A stretch of 64,000 nucleotides of DNA from the NCBI RefSeq assembly GCF_027579695.1, contig NC_083569.1, forward strand, positions 75,002,649-75,066,648. The letters are read 5' to 3'. The notes beneath the pieces were generated by a model. That model was not told the origin of the DNA. It made no database searches and saw only the letters and a program-made list of their open reading frames with translations. Within the stretch, counting starts at the first letter, position 1. Each line of letters begins with the position of its first letter. Source of the stretch: Neoarius graeffei. Taxonomy: Eukaryota; Chordata; Actinopteri; Siluriformes; Ariidae. The translations under genes were made by a program, and so were the position numbers. Shown in pieces: positions 1-11,103 of the stretch.

Positions 1-134
1 GGAGCACCCGGAGGAAACCCACGCGGACACGGGGAGAACATGCAAACTCCACACAGAAAGGCCCTCGCCGGCCACGGGGCTCGAACCCGGACCTTCTTGC
101 TGTGAGGCGACAGTGCTAACCACTACACCGCCCA
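1..134 (-). mobile_element. tRNA-headed SINE, truncated by window edge
   Basis: This is the head half of the main SINE family of this window. Read on the - strand it starts at 134 with the tRNA-like head: A box TGGTGTAGTGG, then a B box of the GGTTCGAGCCC type. The 3' part lies outside the window. Confidence 0.85.
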
Positions 135-495
135 TTCTTCTTCTTCATCATGAATTACTACAGTTCTTCTGAACTTCAAATTTTAAAAGTCTGGACTTTG
201 GAGAGATGATGGAGACTCTTTTGGTGGAACACAATGGAGCAAAATATTGTGACCCTCTAATGTTGACCTGAAGTTGGCGCCACTGGGAGTTGGCATTGGG
301 TTTATGTCCCCACCAGTGTTAATACCAAACGTACGCCCTTGTATGGAATGGAACACTTGTTATACATGGGACGGAACAGCATATAAAAACCCGGAAGGCA
401 AATATAAGAAAATGTGTGACACCACATTAAAATGCATGATGGTACTGTTCTGTCCCATACCGGGTTATGGGAGATGGGTACTGAATTAAGATTTT
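135..495. other. unassigned spacer
   Basis: AT-rich sequence between two SINEs. The 71-codon ORF at 274-489 has no recognisable motif and no splice support. I see no gene, repeat family or RNA here. Confidence 0.4.
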
Positions 496-873
496 CTCAT
501 CTCATCTCATTACCTCTAGCCGCTTTATCCTGTTCTACAGGGTCGCAGGCAAGCTGGAGCCTATCCCAGCTGACTACAGGCAAAAGGCGGGGTACACCCT
601 GGACAAGTCGCCAGGTCATCACAGGGCTGACACATAGACACAGACAACCATTCACACTCACATTCACACCTACGGTCAATTTAGACTCACCAGTTAACCT
701 AACCTGCATGTCTTTGGACTGTGGGGGAAACCGGAGCACCCGGAGGAAACCCACGCGGGCACGGGGAGAACATGCAAACTCCGCACAGAAAGGCCCTCGC
801 CAGCCACGGGGCTCAAACCTGGACCTTCTTACTGTGAGGCGACAGCGCTAACCACTACACCACCGTGCCGCCC
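496..873 (-). mobile_element. tRNA-headed SINE, full length
   Basis: A full-length - strand copy. The left end is the 3' tail (TCTCATCTCATCTCATT) and the right end is the tRNA-like head. It abuts a TA microsatellite, so no clean target duplication can be read. Open frames inside it are repeat artefacts. Confidence 0.92.
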
Positions 874-901
874 ATATATATATATATATATATATATATA
901 T
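874..901. repeat. (TA)n microsatellite
   Basis: About 14 TA units directly at the head end of the preceding SINE. It may be the original AT-rich target, later expanded. Confidence 0.9.
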
Positions 902-1052
902 CCTTTTTTGTATACTTAGTGCTTTTGCATTACTCCTTCACTGCCTTATCTTTTTCTCTTTATATATTTTGCTGCTGTAACAATGCAAATTTCCCCTTGT
1001 GGGATAATAAAAGGCTATCTCATCACATCACATCAAATCACATCACATCCTT
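902..1052 (+). mobile_element. LINE 3' end fragment
   Basis: It ends in the pattern AATTTCCCCTTGTGGGATAA, an AATAAAA-like signal and a (CATCA)-type short tandem tail. This is the usual 3' terminus of CR1/L2-type fish LINEs. Only the 3' untranslated end remains. Confidence 0.5.
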
Positions 1053-1382
1053 AGCTCTGTAGCCCACTCTCACTCAGCAACATGCAGCATCAGTGAGATG
1101 AACTGATTCACAAAATATGCTGGAGCTTCCTCCAACACCTTTCAAAAAAAAATGTTGGTGTGTGTTCAAGTCTGCAGAAGTCCTGAACCGTAATCACTAA
1201 CAATATAATGGTTGTAACTACGTACAGTAGGTGGCAGTAAGGAATAAGAAATCCGGCTCTTTTCAGCGCGTCAGTGCAATCGACTCATCTCACCAATAAG
1301 AACCGACTCTTTTGGCTCCCAAACGACTCCTTGGCGTTGTTTCCTTCAAGCAGGCAAAAGAGTTCCTGCATTATGACAGATA
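1053..1382. other. unassigned spacer
   Basis: No ORF, inverted repeat or repeat family recognised. It ends at the TA target of the Tc1 element. Confidence 0.35.
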
Positions 1383-2992
1383 CAGTGGTGCTTGAAAGTT
1401 TGTGAACCCTTTAGAATTTTCTATATTTCTGCATAAATATGACCTAAAACATCATCAGATTTTCACACAAGTCCTAAAAGTAGATAAAGAGAACCCAGTT
1501 AAACAAACGAGACAAAAATATTATACTTGGTCATTTGTTTATTGAGGAAAATGATCCAATATTACATATCTGTGAGTGGCAAAAGTATGTGAACCTCTAG
1601 GATTAGCAGTTAATTTGAAGGTGAAATTAGAGTCAGGTGTTTTCAATCAATGGGATGACAATCAGGTGTGAGTGGGCACCCTGTTTTATTTAAAGAACAG
1701 GGATCTATCAAAGTCTGATCTTCACAACACATGTTTGTGGAAGTGTATCATGGCACGAACAAAGGAGATTTCTGAGGACCTCAGAAAAAGCATTGTTGAT
1801 GCTCATCAGGCTGGAAAAGGTTACAAAACCATCTCTAAAGAGTTTGGACTCCACCAATCCACAGTCAGACAGATTGTGTACAAATGGAGGAATTCAAGTC
1901 CATTTTTACCCTCCCCAGGAGTGGTCAACCAACAAAGATCACTCCAAGAGCAAGGCATGTAATAGTCGGCAAGGTCAAAAAGGACCCCAGGGTAACTTCT
2001 GAGCAACTGAAGGCCTCTCTCACATTGGCTAATGTTAATGTTCATGAGTACACCATCAGGAGAACACTGAACAATAATGGTGTGCATGGCAGGGTTGCAA
2101 GGAGAAAGCCACTGCTCTCCAAAAAGAACATTGCTGCTCATCTGCAGTTTGCTAAAGATCACATGGACAATCCAGAAGGCCACTGGAAAAAATGTTTTGT
2201 GGATGGATGAGACCAAAATAGAACTTTTTGGTTTAAATGAGAAGCGTTATGTTTGGAGAAAGGAAAACACTGCATTCCAGCATAAGAACCTTATCCCATC
2301 TGTGAAACGTGGTGGTGGTAGTATCATGGTTTGGGCCTGTTTTGCTGCATCTGGGCCAGGACGGCTTGCCATCATTGATGGAACAATGCATTCTGAATTA
2401 TACCAGCGAATTCTACAGGAAAATGTCAGGACATCTGTCCATAAACTGAATCTCAAGTGAAGGTGGGTCATGCAGCAAGACAACGACCCTAAGCACACAA
2501 GTAGTTCTACCAAAGAATGGTTAAAGAAAATTAAGTTAATATTTTGGAATGGCCAAGTCAAAGTCCTGCCCTTAATCCAATGGAAATGTTGTGGAAGGAC
2601 CTGAAGCGAGCAGTTCATGTGAGGAAACCCACCAACATCCCAGAGTTGAAGCTGTTCTGTATGGAGGAATGGGCTAAAATTCCTCCAAGCCAGTGTGCAG
2701 GACTGATCAACAGTTACCGCAAACATTTAGTTGCAGTTATTGCTGCACAAGGGGGTCACACCAGATACTGACAGCAAAGGTTCACATACTTTTGCCACAC
2801 ACAGATATGTAATATTGGATCATTTTCCTCAGTAAATAAATGACCAAGTATAATATTTTTTGTCTCATTTGTTTAACTGGGTTCTCTTTATCTACTTTTA
2901 GGACTTGTGTGAAAATCTGATGTTGTTTTAGGCCATATTTATGCAGAAATATAGAAAATTCTCAAGGGTTCACAAACTTTCAAGCACCACTG
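1383..2992 (+). mobile_element. Tc1/mariner element with broken transposase
   Basis: A 1610-bp element with inverted ends CAGTGGTGCTTGAAAG / CTTTCAAGCACCACTG, flanked by TA at 1381-1382 and 2993-2994. The transposase reads from the ATG at 1751 (MARTKEISEDL, paired-like helix-turn-helix) but shifts frame near 1890 and 2180, with a stop at 2458. The DDE motifs survive in separate frames: a DETK motif near 2208, QQDNDPKH near 2475, and [11 protein letters not shown] at 2563-2600. The element is full length but its transposase is dead. Confidence 0.93.
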
Positions 2993-3044
2993 TATAAGCG
3001 GTAGTGCTTTCAAAACCTCACACTGAATTAAATTTGTCTCACCG

Positions 3045-3575
3045 TCTTCTTTCGGCTGCTCCCATCAGGGTTGCCGCAGCAGATATATTCTGCATATTTG
3101 ACTTGGCATAGGGCGGCACAGTGGTGTAGTGGTTAGCACTGTCACCTCACGGCAAGAAGGTTCTGGGTTTGAGCCCAGCAGCTGACGAGGGCCTTTCTGT
3201 GTGGAATTTGCATGTTCTCCCTGTGTCTGCATGGGTTTCCTCCAGGTGCTCCGGTTTCCCCCACAGTCCAAAGGCATGCAGGTTAGACTCTAAACTGACC
3301 ATAGGTGTGAATGTGAGTGTGAATGGTTGTCTGTGTCTATGTGTCAGCCCTGCGATGACCTGGCGATTTGTCCAGGGTGTACCCCGCCTCTCGCCCATAG
3401 TCAGCTGGGATAGGCTCCAGCTTGCCTGCGACCCTGTAGAACAGGATAAGTGGCTACAGATAATGGGTGGATGATTTGGCATAGGTTTTACACCAGATGC
3501 CCTTCCTGACACAACCCTGCCCAGTCTATCTGGGCTTGGGACCAGCACTAAGTATGCATTGGCTTGTGAATACCA
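3045..3575 (+). repeat. interspersed repeat split by a SINE
   Basis: Two arms (3045-3110 and 3484-3575) belong to a common fish repeat with the phrases GCTGCTCCCATCAGGG and CCAGATGCCCTTCCTGAC. They become continuous when the SINE at 3111-3475 is removed. The class is not certain. Confidence 0.55.
3111..3475 (+). mobile_element. tRNA-headed SINE, GGATGG-tail subtype
   Basis: A + strand copy flanked by the 8-bp duplication TTGGCATA (3103-3110 and 3476-3483). The 3' end reads ATAATGGGTGGATG rather than the ATGAGATGAG tail of the younger copies. It is diverged along its length, so it looks like an older subfamily. Confidence 0.9.
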
Positions 3576-3597
3576 ATGGGTATTTTACATACAGTAT

Positions 3598-3770
3598 CCT
3601 GCATGTCTTTGGATTGTGGGGGAAACCGGAGCACCCAGAAGAAACCCACGCAGACACGAGGAGAACATGAAAACTCCACACAGAAAGGCCCCCATTGGCC
3701 ATGAAGTTAGAACCCAGAACCTTCTTGTTGTGAGGCAACAGTGCTAACCACTACACCATCATGCCGCCCA
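3598..3770 (-). mobile_element. SINE head half
   Basis: A 5' (tRNA-head) half copy on the - strand, truncated at the centre of the SINE and diverged. Confidence 0.8.
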
Positions 3771-4042
3771 CAAATTAATTTTGTCTCACCATCCTTGATA
3801 AAACTTTCTCAAAACCACTATTCTCTGCCATCATATTAGATGTTGATTCATTGGATGCATTTTGTTGGCACTGTGCGATTAGAGTAGATTAGATTGAACG
3901 TTTGTAAATTTTTACTGGTAAATACAGAACCCTGCCAAATTAAACTGAAGATAAGGGGAAAGTAGGCCTGTAGTAGTAAAGATATGTTTGAAATGACGTG
4001 CACAACTTACTACTTACATTAATCCAGCACAAAGGTAGGAGT
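3771..4042. other. unassigned spacer
   Basis: AT-rich. Nothing recognised. Confidence 0.3.
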
Positions 4043-4055
4043 AGACCTATGTAGT

Positions 4056-4187
4056 CAAAGTTAAAGTCCCGCCTGTGTCAGGACCTGATCTTCCCAGGCA
4101 GTCTCCTGTCCCAGGACCAACCAGGCACTTAGTGCATTGGGCAGCGCTGATCTCCGTTTCCATAGCTCATGGTGTCTCGCCGATTAC
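4056..4187 (-). mobile_element. 5S-rRNA-like retroposon with 13-bp TSD
   Basis: A 132-bp insert flanked by the perfect 13-bp duplication AGACCTATGTAGT (4043-4055 and 4188-4200). On the - strand, GCCTGGTTGGTCCTGGGACA and then GGAGACTGCCTGGGAA align with the 3' half of vertebrate 5S rRNA, which has GCCTGGTTAGTACTTGGATG and then GGAGACCGCCTGGGAA. The 5' half also shows weaker 5S similarity. The pol III internal control region is diverged. It is a retroposed 5S pseudogene or a 5S-headed SINE, not a functional 5S gene. Confidence 0.72.
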
Positions 4188-4204
4188 AGACCTATGTAGT
4201 AACT

Positions 4205-4747
4205 GAATAAAAATGTTTCAAGTGTGACAAAGATACCCAGATTACAGCATGTAAAAGTCAGGCTGAATTTTCATGTATACATTCAGAGCTATGTGTCTGC
4301 ATTTAGGTTAATTGTGAAATTAGGCAGCCATAAGAAATTAGATGAAGTGTTAGTGGTTGTTATGTCCAAACCTTTTTTTTTTTAATTGTTGAGTTTGAGG
4401 GTTTCAGGGCTTTTGTTAACAAGCTTGACCCCACCTACAGTACATCGTGCCTACTAGAAAGAACAAGAGGGCCAAGATAGTCGTATGAGATACTGAAGAG
4501 ACTATGGCTATAGAAGAGGTAAAGAAACCTGAATCTGTTTGCCTTATAGTTGACATGTAAAGCTGACATCCTAAACATAGATGTGTTTCTTTGAGTTTAC
4601 CTGCCATTAGGTCACTCCTTACTCAAACCTTGCAATGTTTCATCTCAGGCCTGGTTTTGCTTTGTCAGAAGTGTTTCTAAATCAGAATATTCCACCCGTA
4701 TCTTATATAGCGTAAAGACAGGGAAAGTGCTTGTGTGTTGGCCTGGG
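4205..4747. other. unassigned spacer
   Basis: No ORF with recognisable similarity and no clear repeat. Confidence 0.3.
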
Positions 4748-4763
4748 CAACTTTGCTGATTTT

Positions 4764-4939
4764 TTTTTTAAGATATTTTTTGGGGCTTTTTTCACCTTTA
4801 TTGGATAGGACAGTGTAGAGACAGGAAATGAGCAGGAGAGAGAGACAGGGAGGGATCGGGAAATGACCTCAGGTCGGAATTGAACCCGGGTCCCCGGATT
4901 TATGATATGGCGCCTTATCCACCTGAGCCACGACGCCCC
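4764..4939 (-). mobile_element. second tRNA-derived SINE family
   Basis: A 176-bp insert flanked by the perfect 16-bp duplication CAACTTTGCTGATTTT (4748-4763 and 4940-4955). On the - strand it opens with GGGGGCGTCGTGGCTCAGG (A box like TGGCTCAGGTGG) and has a B box GGTTCAATTCC, then a pyrimidine-rich body ending in CCAATAAAGGTG and an A-rich tail. The head is clearly different from that of the main SINE. Confidence 0.88.
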
Positions 4940-5199
4940 CAACTTTGCTGATTTTAAGGTATTTGGATTTGGCAGTCCAGAAACTGCAACTGAGGCGAAG
5001 AAACTTGTGCAAGTTACTGGGTCATTAGAACTCAGAAGGTACAAAGTGCCAATTCTGATGCCATAGATAAGGAGGTATCTGACAGATTTACAACAAAAGC
5101 ACTCACTTGAATACTGAAGCTCAGATACACATTGGGGTATAATGATCAGACAGTTTGAATCAATGCATCAGTTTAAAAGCCAATTTAACACTGTCATCT

Positions 5200-5305
5200 C
5201 TGGCTCTCATTAGGGATCTAAATCTATACCTGAATTGCTGTAAAGCTGCTTTATGACAATGTGTATTTTTATACAAATAAAACTGATTTGAACTGAAATG
5301 ACCCT
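5200..5305 (+). mobile_element. LINE 3' end fragment
   Basis: The phrase GCTGCTTTATGACAATGTGT, then ATACAAATAAA and a TTGAA-type tail, is the typical 3' terminus of a fish L2/CR1-like LINE. No coding part is left. Confidence 0.45.
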
Positions 5306-5454
5306 GAGTACTGGAGAACACATTTTGAAGTATTCCCTCATCTTTAGACTCTGGCCTCTAGGACAAGCTCTGGGTTTTGGGCCATATCAGTATATTTTCT
5401 CTGAAGTCGGCAAAAATAAGGTTTATGTTGCTCTAAAATCTGAAAGACAAAGTA

Positions 5455-6515
5455 GTTAAGGAGATATAAATAAAGCCATCATCATCGAGCTTGCTCGGAT
5501 TCTTTTGACAATATCACACCAAGCATTTCTGTCCATCATCACAGTAGGTAATTCATCAAGGTTGAGTCCAGAATCACAGATGAGTTGGTCTATGTAAGTC
5601 TTTGAAGGCCTTCCAGCACTTCTATGACCATGAGATGGATTCCAGAGAATTAGGTCACTGATCAGCTCATCTTTACTTCGGAAACTACGCTCAGCACATC
5701 TGAGTATTCTTTCTCGTATAACTTCTGAGATGGGGGCAAGATTGCCATAAAGTTGGGTTTTTGTAGGATGTTCCTGCCATGAGATATTGAGAATGGCTCC
5801 GAGTATAGTTGCCATTTAGTGTGTTCTCCAATTTTTTTTTGTGAGGGTCCAGGTTGAGGAACCATAGAGCAAGACAGATTCAACTACAGCACGGAAAAAG
5901 TTTTTCTTAACTTCGTTGGGAAGATTTGATTTCCAAATAATTGAGAGTGGGGCGGCACGGTGGTGTAGTGGTTAGTGCTGTCGCCTCACAGCAAGAAGGT
6001 CCTGGGTTTGAGCCCCGGGGCTGGCGAGGGCCTTTCTGTGTGGAGTTTGCATGTTCTCCCCGTGTCCGTGTGGGTTTCCTCCGGGTGCTCCGGTTTCCCC
6101 CACAGTCCAAAGACATGCAGGTTAGGTTAACTGGTGACTCTAAATTGACCGTAGGTGTGAATGTGAGTGTGAATGGTTGTCTGTGTCTATGTGTCAGCCC
6201 TGTGATGACCTGGCGACTTGTCCAGGGTGTACCCCGCCTTTCGCCCGTAGTCAGCTGGGATAGGCTCCAGCTTGCCTGCGACCCTGTAGAAGGATAAAGC
6301 GGCTAGAGATAATGAGATGAGATAATTGAGAGTCATTTAAGAACTGACCATGCTTTGGCAATTCAGATGTCAATGTCTTTTTCTGAAGATATGATGTTTC
6401 TACCAAGGTATGAAAAAGTTTCCACTGAGTTAACTGGAATACCTGATAATGACTTGATGATTCTGTGACAGTTGATGTTTATATATTCAGTCTTCTTTGC
6501 ATTTACATACAGTAT
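5455..6515 (-). mobile_element. LINE reverse-transcriptase 3' fragment, split by a SINE
   Basis: The - strand encodes the C-terminal part of a non-LTR retrotransposon protein. NAKKTEYI and ETFSYLGRN lie at about 6510-6390, ESVLLYGSSTW near 5880-5850, then RILRCAERSF and GRPSKTYIDQLICDSGLNL down to about 5545. Stops and frame changes interrupt it, and the SINE at 5948-6321 splits it. The clade is not assigned. 5'-truncated and dead. Confidence 0.82.
5948..6321 (+). mobile_element. tRNA-headed SINE inside the LINE
   Basis: Full length, with a perfect 11-bp target duplication ATAATTGAGAG at 5937-5947 and 6322-6332. It has the ATGAGATGAG-type tail and low divergence from the family consensus, so it is a young copy. 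Confidence 0.96.
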
Positions 6516-6617
6516 AAAGCTACATAGGCTACAATGTGTATAAGTTTTAATTTTAAAGTTCTTTTAGACTTAAGATGTATCTCCTTAGAACTTATTAAAT
6601 TATGGGTCACTTTCTAA

Positions 6618-8038
6618 CAGAGGTGGACAGTAACAAAGTACATTTACTTGAGTACTGTAATTAAGTACACTTTTTGACTATCTGTCCTTTACTTGAGTAT
6701 TATTTTTGTTGGAAACTTATGACTTTAACTTCACTACATTTGAAAGACTTTTCACTCCACTACATTTCTATCAAGGTCCTCTTTACTCGTTACTATGAAG
6801 CAACTTTGAAAGTGGATGTTTTTTCTTTTCTTTCCTAAAACATGATTGGTTGTTCCGCAGGTGACACTGAGACAGCCGATCAGCAATCACTAGGGTCACG
6901 TCACGTCCACAGACTGGATAAAATCAAGTTCGGTGATCCGCAGCATTATTTAACACGAATACACGCACCCAGGGCCATACCTAGAACCCATGTTTCAATT
7001 TTCTGAAAGGATTTAAATGTTTGCTTTGTTTGCCGAAAACGAACCACATCACGGCCTACAAAAACTCGCCATCCAACCTGTGGAAGCATATTGAGGGACG
7101 TAAATGTTTTATTCCATGAGAAAGCTTGCAATGAAGTTGTCTGTGCTTTTAGAGCTAGTAATAATGTTGCAATAGCTATGCAGTCTGGTTAGTCAAATGA
7201 CTTTTTGTGGATTTACCCGCCAAGTTGCCATCGCCTTGTCCACGGCTAATGTTGACACTGTTAGTTAGCATGTAAAAACAGAGTTACACTTACATGAATA
7301 ACGTTAACTTATCTGAAGTCCTTTCAGAAATATGTTTTAGCATAATCTTGCCAAATAAACAGAATGTAGAAATCTTTCTTTTCTAGTAATGTTAGCTACC
7401 CAGTATGAGTTTGCTAGCATGTCAGGTGGAACTTCAGCGCTACAGATTCTACAAGTTTTTAAGAAGAAGAAACTTTTATGTCACATGCACACTTTAAGCA
7501 CAGTGAAATTCGTCCTCTGCATTTAACCCATCTGAAGCAGTGAACACATGCACACACACCCAGAGCAGTGGGCAGCCACACTAGAGCACCCGGGGAGCAG
7601 TCAGGGGTTAGGTACCTTGCTCAAGGGCACTTCAGCCCAAGGCCACCCCACATTAACCTAACTGCATGTCTTTGAACTGTGGGGGAAACCCATGCAGACA
7701 CAGGGAGAACATGCAAACTCCACACAGAAAGGCCTCGCCGGCCGCTGGGTTCGAACCTGGAACCTTCTTGCTGTGAGGTAACCGTGCTAACCACTACACC
7801 ACCGTGCCACCCAGTAAATCCAGTCAGTTGCTTCAGAGGCATTAGGTTTTGTAATTGTTGTAGCAATAATACAACAATGCATTGACAGAAAATGTACTTT
7901 TAATACTTAAGTATTTTAAAAGCAAGTACTTAAGTAAAAATTTGACTGAACAACTTTCACTTGTATCGGAGTCACATTTGACCAGTGGGATCTGTACTTT
8001 GACTTAAGTAATGAAGTTGGGTACTTTATCCACTTCTG
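6618..8038. mobile_element. hAT-like non-autonomous element
   Basis: Ends read CAGAGGTGGACAGTAAC... and ...TTTATCCACTTCTG. Subterminal segments rich in ACTTGAGTACT / AGTACTTAAGT are inverted relative to each other. The flanks CTTTCTAA (6610-6617) and CTAGCTAA (8039-8046) match at 6 of 8 positions, which fits an old 8-bp hAT duplication. No transposase remains. A SINE at 7470-7815 is nested in it. Confidence 0.7.
7470..7815 (-). mobile_element. mosaic SINE: main head with a different tail
   Basis: On the - strand it starts at 7815 with the same tRNA-like head as the main family. After about 150 bp it continues into an unrelated tail (AAGTGCCCTTGAGCAAGG, CTGCTTCAGATGGGTTAAAT) that ends near 7470 in TTTCTTCTTCTT. 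The same tail occurs at 16031-16290 and 40152-40340 without this head. Confidence 0.75.
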
Positions 8039-8375
8039 CTAGCTAAAGATCACAAACTTGATAACAGATAAAACTTTAATTTCAGGTGTTGTTGGTATAT
8101 CCGAATGTCTTATCAAGTTTTTTTTAGATGCAGGAACGCATTGACTCTCCAGCAGATGGCAGAATAGAGCTGGGTGTCTGGTGCGTCAAAAAAAATTTAT
8201 TTTTATTTTTTGGTTTTCTTTTTTTTTTTTTTGCTTTAAATGTGTCACTATGTCAAAACCTCTCTCTGCACACTTTTACATACTACGTACAAGCATTTTA
8301 ATCTAAATTTATCAACATTACTGGTGGTGTAATGTTTGGCATACTATTTATCCTGTTCTCGCCAAGCAGGCTAGT

Positions 8376-8440
8376 GACTTCTTCCGGTGCAATTACTAGT
8401 ACTTCCGGGATTATCCGCAGTGAGGTTAGGTGAAGAACAC
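8376..8440 (+). promoter_or_regulatory. candidate housekeeping promoter (paired ETS sites)
   Basis: Two CTTCCGG motifs in the same orientation (8381-8387 and 8402-8408) are followed by possible 5' splice sites AG|GTGAAG (8428-8435) and CAG|GTATTT. Paired ETS sites are typical of TATA-less housekeeping promoters. The nearest + strand gene without a known first exon is pop7, about 13.7 kb downstream. The link is inference only. Confidence 0.25.
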
Positions 8441-8939
8441 CACTCGCAAAAACAGGTATTTTTGTGAAAATAGCATGTAGTTTTCTCTGTGAAAGATGGT
8501 AAACATAGTAACACGACTATAAAGTGATATGGTGTACTAAGATGTAATAATTCGTACATGAGAAAGCGCTCTTGTGCAGTTTATAGGTGATAGTTAGCAG
8601 GAGCTGGCCAAGAAAAAAAAAATAAAAGGTTGACTTTTAAAGGTGCAATAGTCGAGTTAATTTATTCACTTATTTGTACAAATAATCTGGAAGATATATA
8701 GAGCTTGATTAAAAACAACGGGTTAAGCAGTGGCTTTAGAAAAGTTTATTAAGTCTGAGAAAATCCGGGCTGTGTAACACCGTACTCTGACTCTAGTGGG
8801 CGCTGTTGTCACCTAGGCAGCGTGACGTCATTATCAAACTCCAGTCCGTTACACAAACAGCGTCATTAATTATTGTAAAAAGGACTGTATTTTATTTTAA
8901 TCTTTAATCCATACTATTACATTAGTATTTATTTTATTT

Positions 8940-9122
8940 GTCCCATTATTTATAATATTTTATTCTACTGGTGCATGTACAACCTCTTTCACCATCACTC
9001 GGGGGATGTTCTGTTAATATTTTATTTACATTTTAATATTTTACTTACTTTTATCTTTACCTGTATGTTTATAGCACCATTGAGGTCTGCAACTTAAATT
9101 TCCTTGTACTGTGTGAAATGAC
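8940..9122 (+). mobile_element. LINE 3' UTR fragment
   Basis: The phrase AATTTCCTTGTACTGTGTGA, then AATGACAAAG, resembles the 3' end of Rex/CR1-type fish LINEs. No coding sequence is present. Confidence 0.42.
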
Positions 9123-9144
9123 AAAGCATTTTATAATTTATATA

Positions 9145-10617
9145 CAGTGGTACCTCGGGTTATGAACTTAATTCGTTCTTTGACACCGAATTAATTTTTC
9201 CCATTGAAATTAATGTAAATCCAATTAATCTGTTCACCGGCCCCAGAAACAGGTTTTTTTGTAACGTTTTATGGGTTTATGTGTGGAAAAAATACAGAAA
9301 GGAATTAAAGATGACCTTAATTAGAGAAAAATACATTAATACTAAAATAAAACATAATTGTACAGTACACTTTACCTTTGTGGTCGATAGTTGCTGGCAC
9401 ATGTGGATGGAGGAGGAGGAGTTCATTAGATTAGATTAGATTCACTTTATTCATCCCACATCGGGGAAATTCACGTGTTACAGTAGCAAGAAAATGTCAA
9501 ACAGATAACAAATAAAACTGAAATAAAAATTAGACAAATGAAAGATTAAATACAGATGGCTATTTGCATTATCTACCGTGAAAAAGTATAGAAAAATTGC
9601 CTTATTGAGAGGCTCGGAAAAAAATTGCATATTACAGGTAGACTCTGTATATATACACACATGTATACATAAAATTTATTTTTATTTATATATATATATA
9701 TATATTATAATAAGTATGCATAAAAATAGTTTAGGGCCTATATTATTGCACATAATAATTGCATCGATGAGAGATGGCAGAGGTAGTAGTGGTGAAGTAG
9801 TGCAAATATAACGACAAACAGGTTATTGGTGCTACGTTACAAGTTGTGGGTGTTATACAGTCTGACAGCAGTAGGTATGAATGACCTGCGGTATCTCTCC
9901 TTCTTACACCGTGGGTGTAGCAGTCCACTACTAAAAGAGCTGCTTAAAGCCCCCACAGCCTCATGTAGGGGGTGAGAGGGAGTCCAGAGGACAGTCCAAG
10001 ACTGAGCCAGCCCTTCTGACCAGTTTATTAAGTTTCTTCCTGTCCCTCTCTGAACTTCCACAGCCCCAGCAGACCACAGCGTAGAAAATCACTGATGCTA
10101 CCACAGAGTCATAAAAAGTCCTAAGCAGTGTCCTGCACACACCAAAAGACCTCAGTCTTCTCAAGAGGTGGAGACGACTTTGGCCCTTCTTGTACAGGAC
10201 ATCTGTGTTGTTAGTCCAGTCCAGTTTGTTGTTGAGGTGAACACCCAGGTATTTGTACTCCTCCACAATGGAGTACAAATGTACTCCTCCATGTTTAACT
10301 ATTATTTCCTTCTTCGTTTAGGCTTCATAACAGCACTAACACTTTTCGCTTTCTTGGGAGCCATAATGAGGGTTAATTTAATGCAAAAAGCAAAAAAGAA
10401 ATCGTATCAATACAACGCAATGATGAACAATGTTCACAGTGCGCCACCTTGAGTACGACTGATGCTGCCGCACGCCTCACGTGGTGCGGAAGCCCGCCAG
10501 CTTGTGCGTCCGTGCATCGAAGCATTGTTCGCAAATTGAAGCAAAATTTGTTCAGAAATGGTGTTCGTAGCCCAATTTGTTCGTGAAATGGGACGTTCGT
10601 GACCCGAGGTTTGATTG
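9145..10617. mobile_element. TA-flanked DNA transposon holding a LINE
   Basis: Ends CAGTGGTACCTCGGGTTATG and GACCCGAGGTTTGATTG are imperfect inverted repeats, with TA at 9143-9144 and 10618-10619. A LINE fragment occupies 9422-10290. No own transposase is visible, so it is non-autonomous. Confidence 0.72.
9422..10290 (-). mobile_element. LINE (L2/CR1/Rex-like) C-terminal fragment
   Basis: On the - strand the frame at 10278-9961 reads VEEYKYLGVHLNNKLDW, VCRTLLRTFYDSVVASV and RDRKKLNKLVRRAG, typical of the region after the reverse-transcriptase domain. A frame change follows near 10000. HPRCKKERYRRSFIPTA follows near 9870, then a 3' UTR ending in a TCTAAT-type tandem tail at 9422-9440. Heavily 5'-truncated. 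Confidence 0.82.
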
Positions 10618-10619
10618 TA

Positions 10620-11103
10620 TGTATATTTTTTTATGCCATTTTGATTGGCTAATAGAACTGGAAATGACTGCCTACAAATAATGGTCTGCTCATGTGCAGT
10701 TGCTTCACACTTTTGACAACATGGCTCAATTTCTTTATCATTTGATTTGTGTCAACTTTATAATCAGTATTATTTTTAAAAAAATAATTTGAATGATAAG
10801 CAGAGTTCAATAATATTTTTCAGAAAATATCGTGATTTGTTCGTGTCGCAAAAGCACCTCTGCCTTCAGTATCGGCAAATAATTAATTGCTTGCTCGCCA
10901 CTAACAAATCGTGATATTTTGTTCAACTTTGTCCAATAATTGCTTCCTATTCTATTCAGTTCTATTCATGGGCCAACCTGGCCCTCATATGGGCTGGCGG
11001 CCCTCATATGGGCTGGCGGCCATCATAGACTGGAAACAAATAAAGGTGAATGCAATGTGATTTAAGCTGACCTCATATGGATAATTTTAGGTGACTAGTC
11101 TAC
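10620..11103. other. unassigned spacer
   Basis: AT-rich. A short direct duplication GGCCCTCATATGGGCTGGC occurs twice at about 10980-11018. Nothing else seen. Confidence 0.35.

Noticed and set aside
432-851. 139-codon ORF and similar frames repeated at about 3147, 5941, 24133, 26920, 40556 and 51667
   Set aside because: These frames (CSTGSQASWSLSQLT or its reverse-strand partners) are the same SINE read through. They are repeat artefacts, not a gene family.
4056-4187. Functional 5S rRNA gene
   Set aside because: The internal control region is diverged, the repeat is single and it is flanked by a retroposition target duplication.
4800-4935. Possible functional tRNA on the - strand
   Set aside because: A and B boxes are present but the molecule cannot be folded as a tRNA, and it has a SINE body and a 16-bp target duplication.
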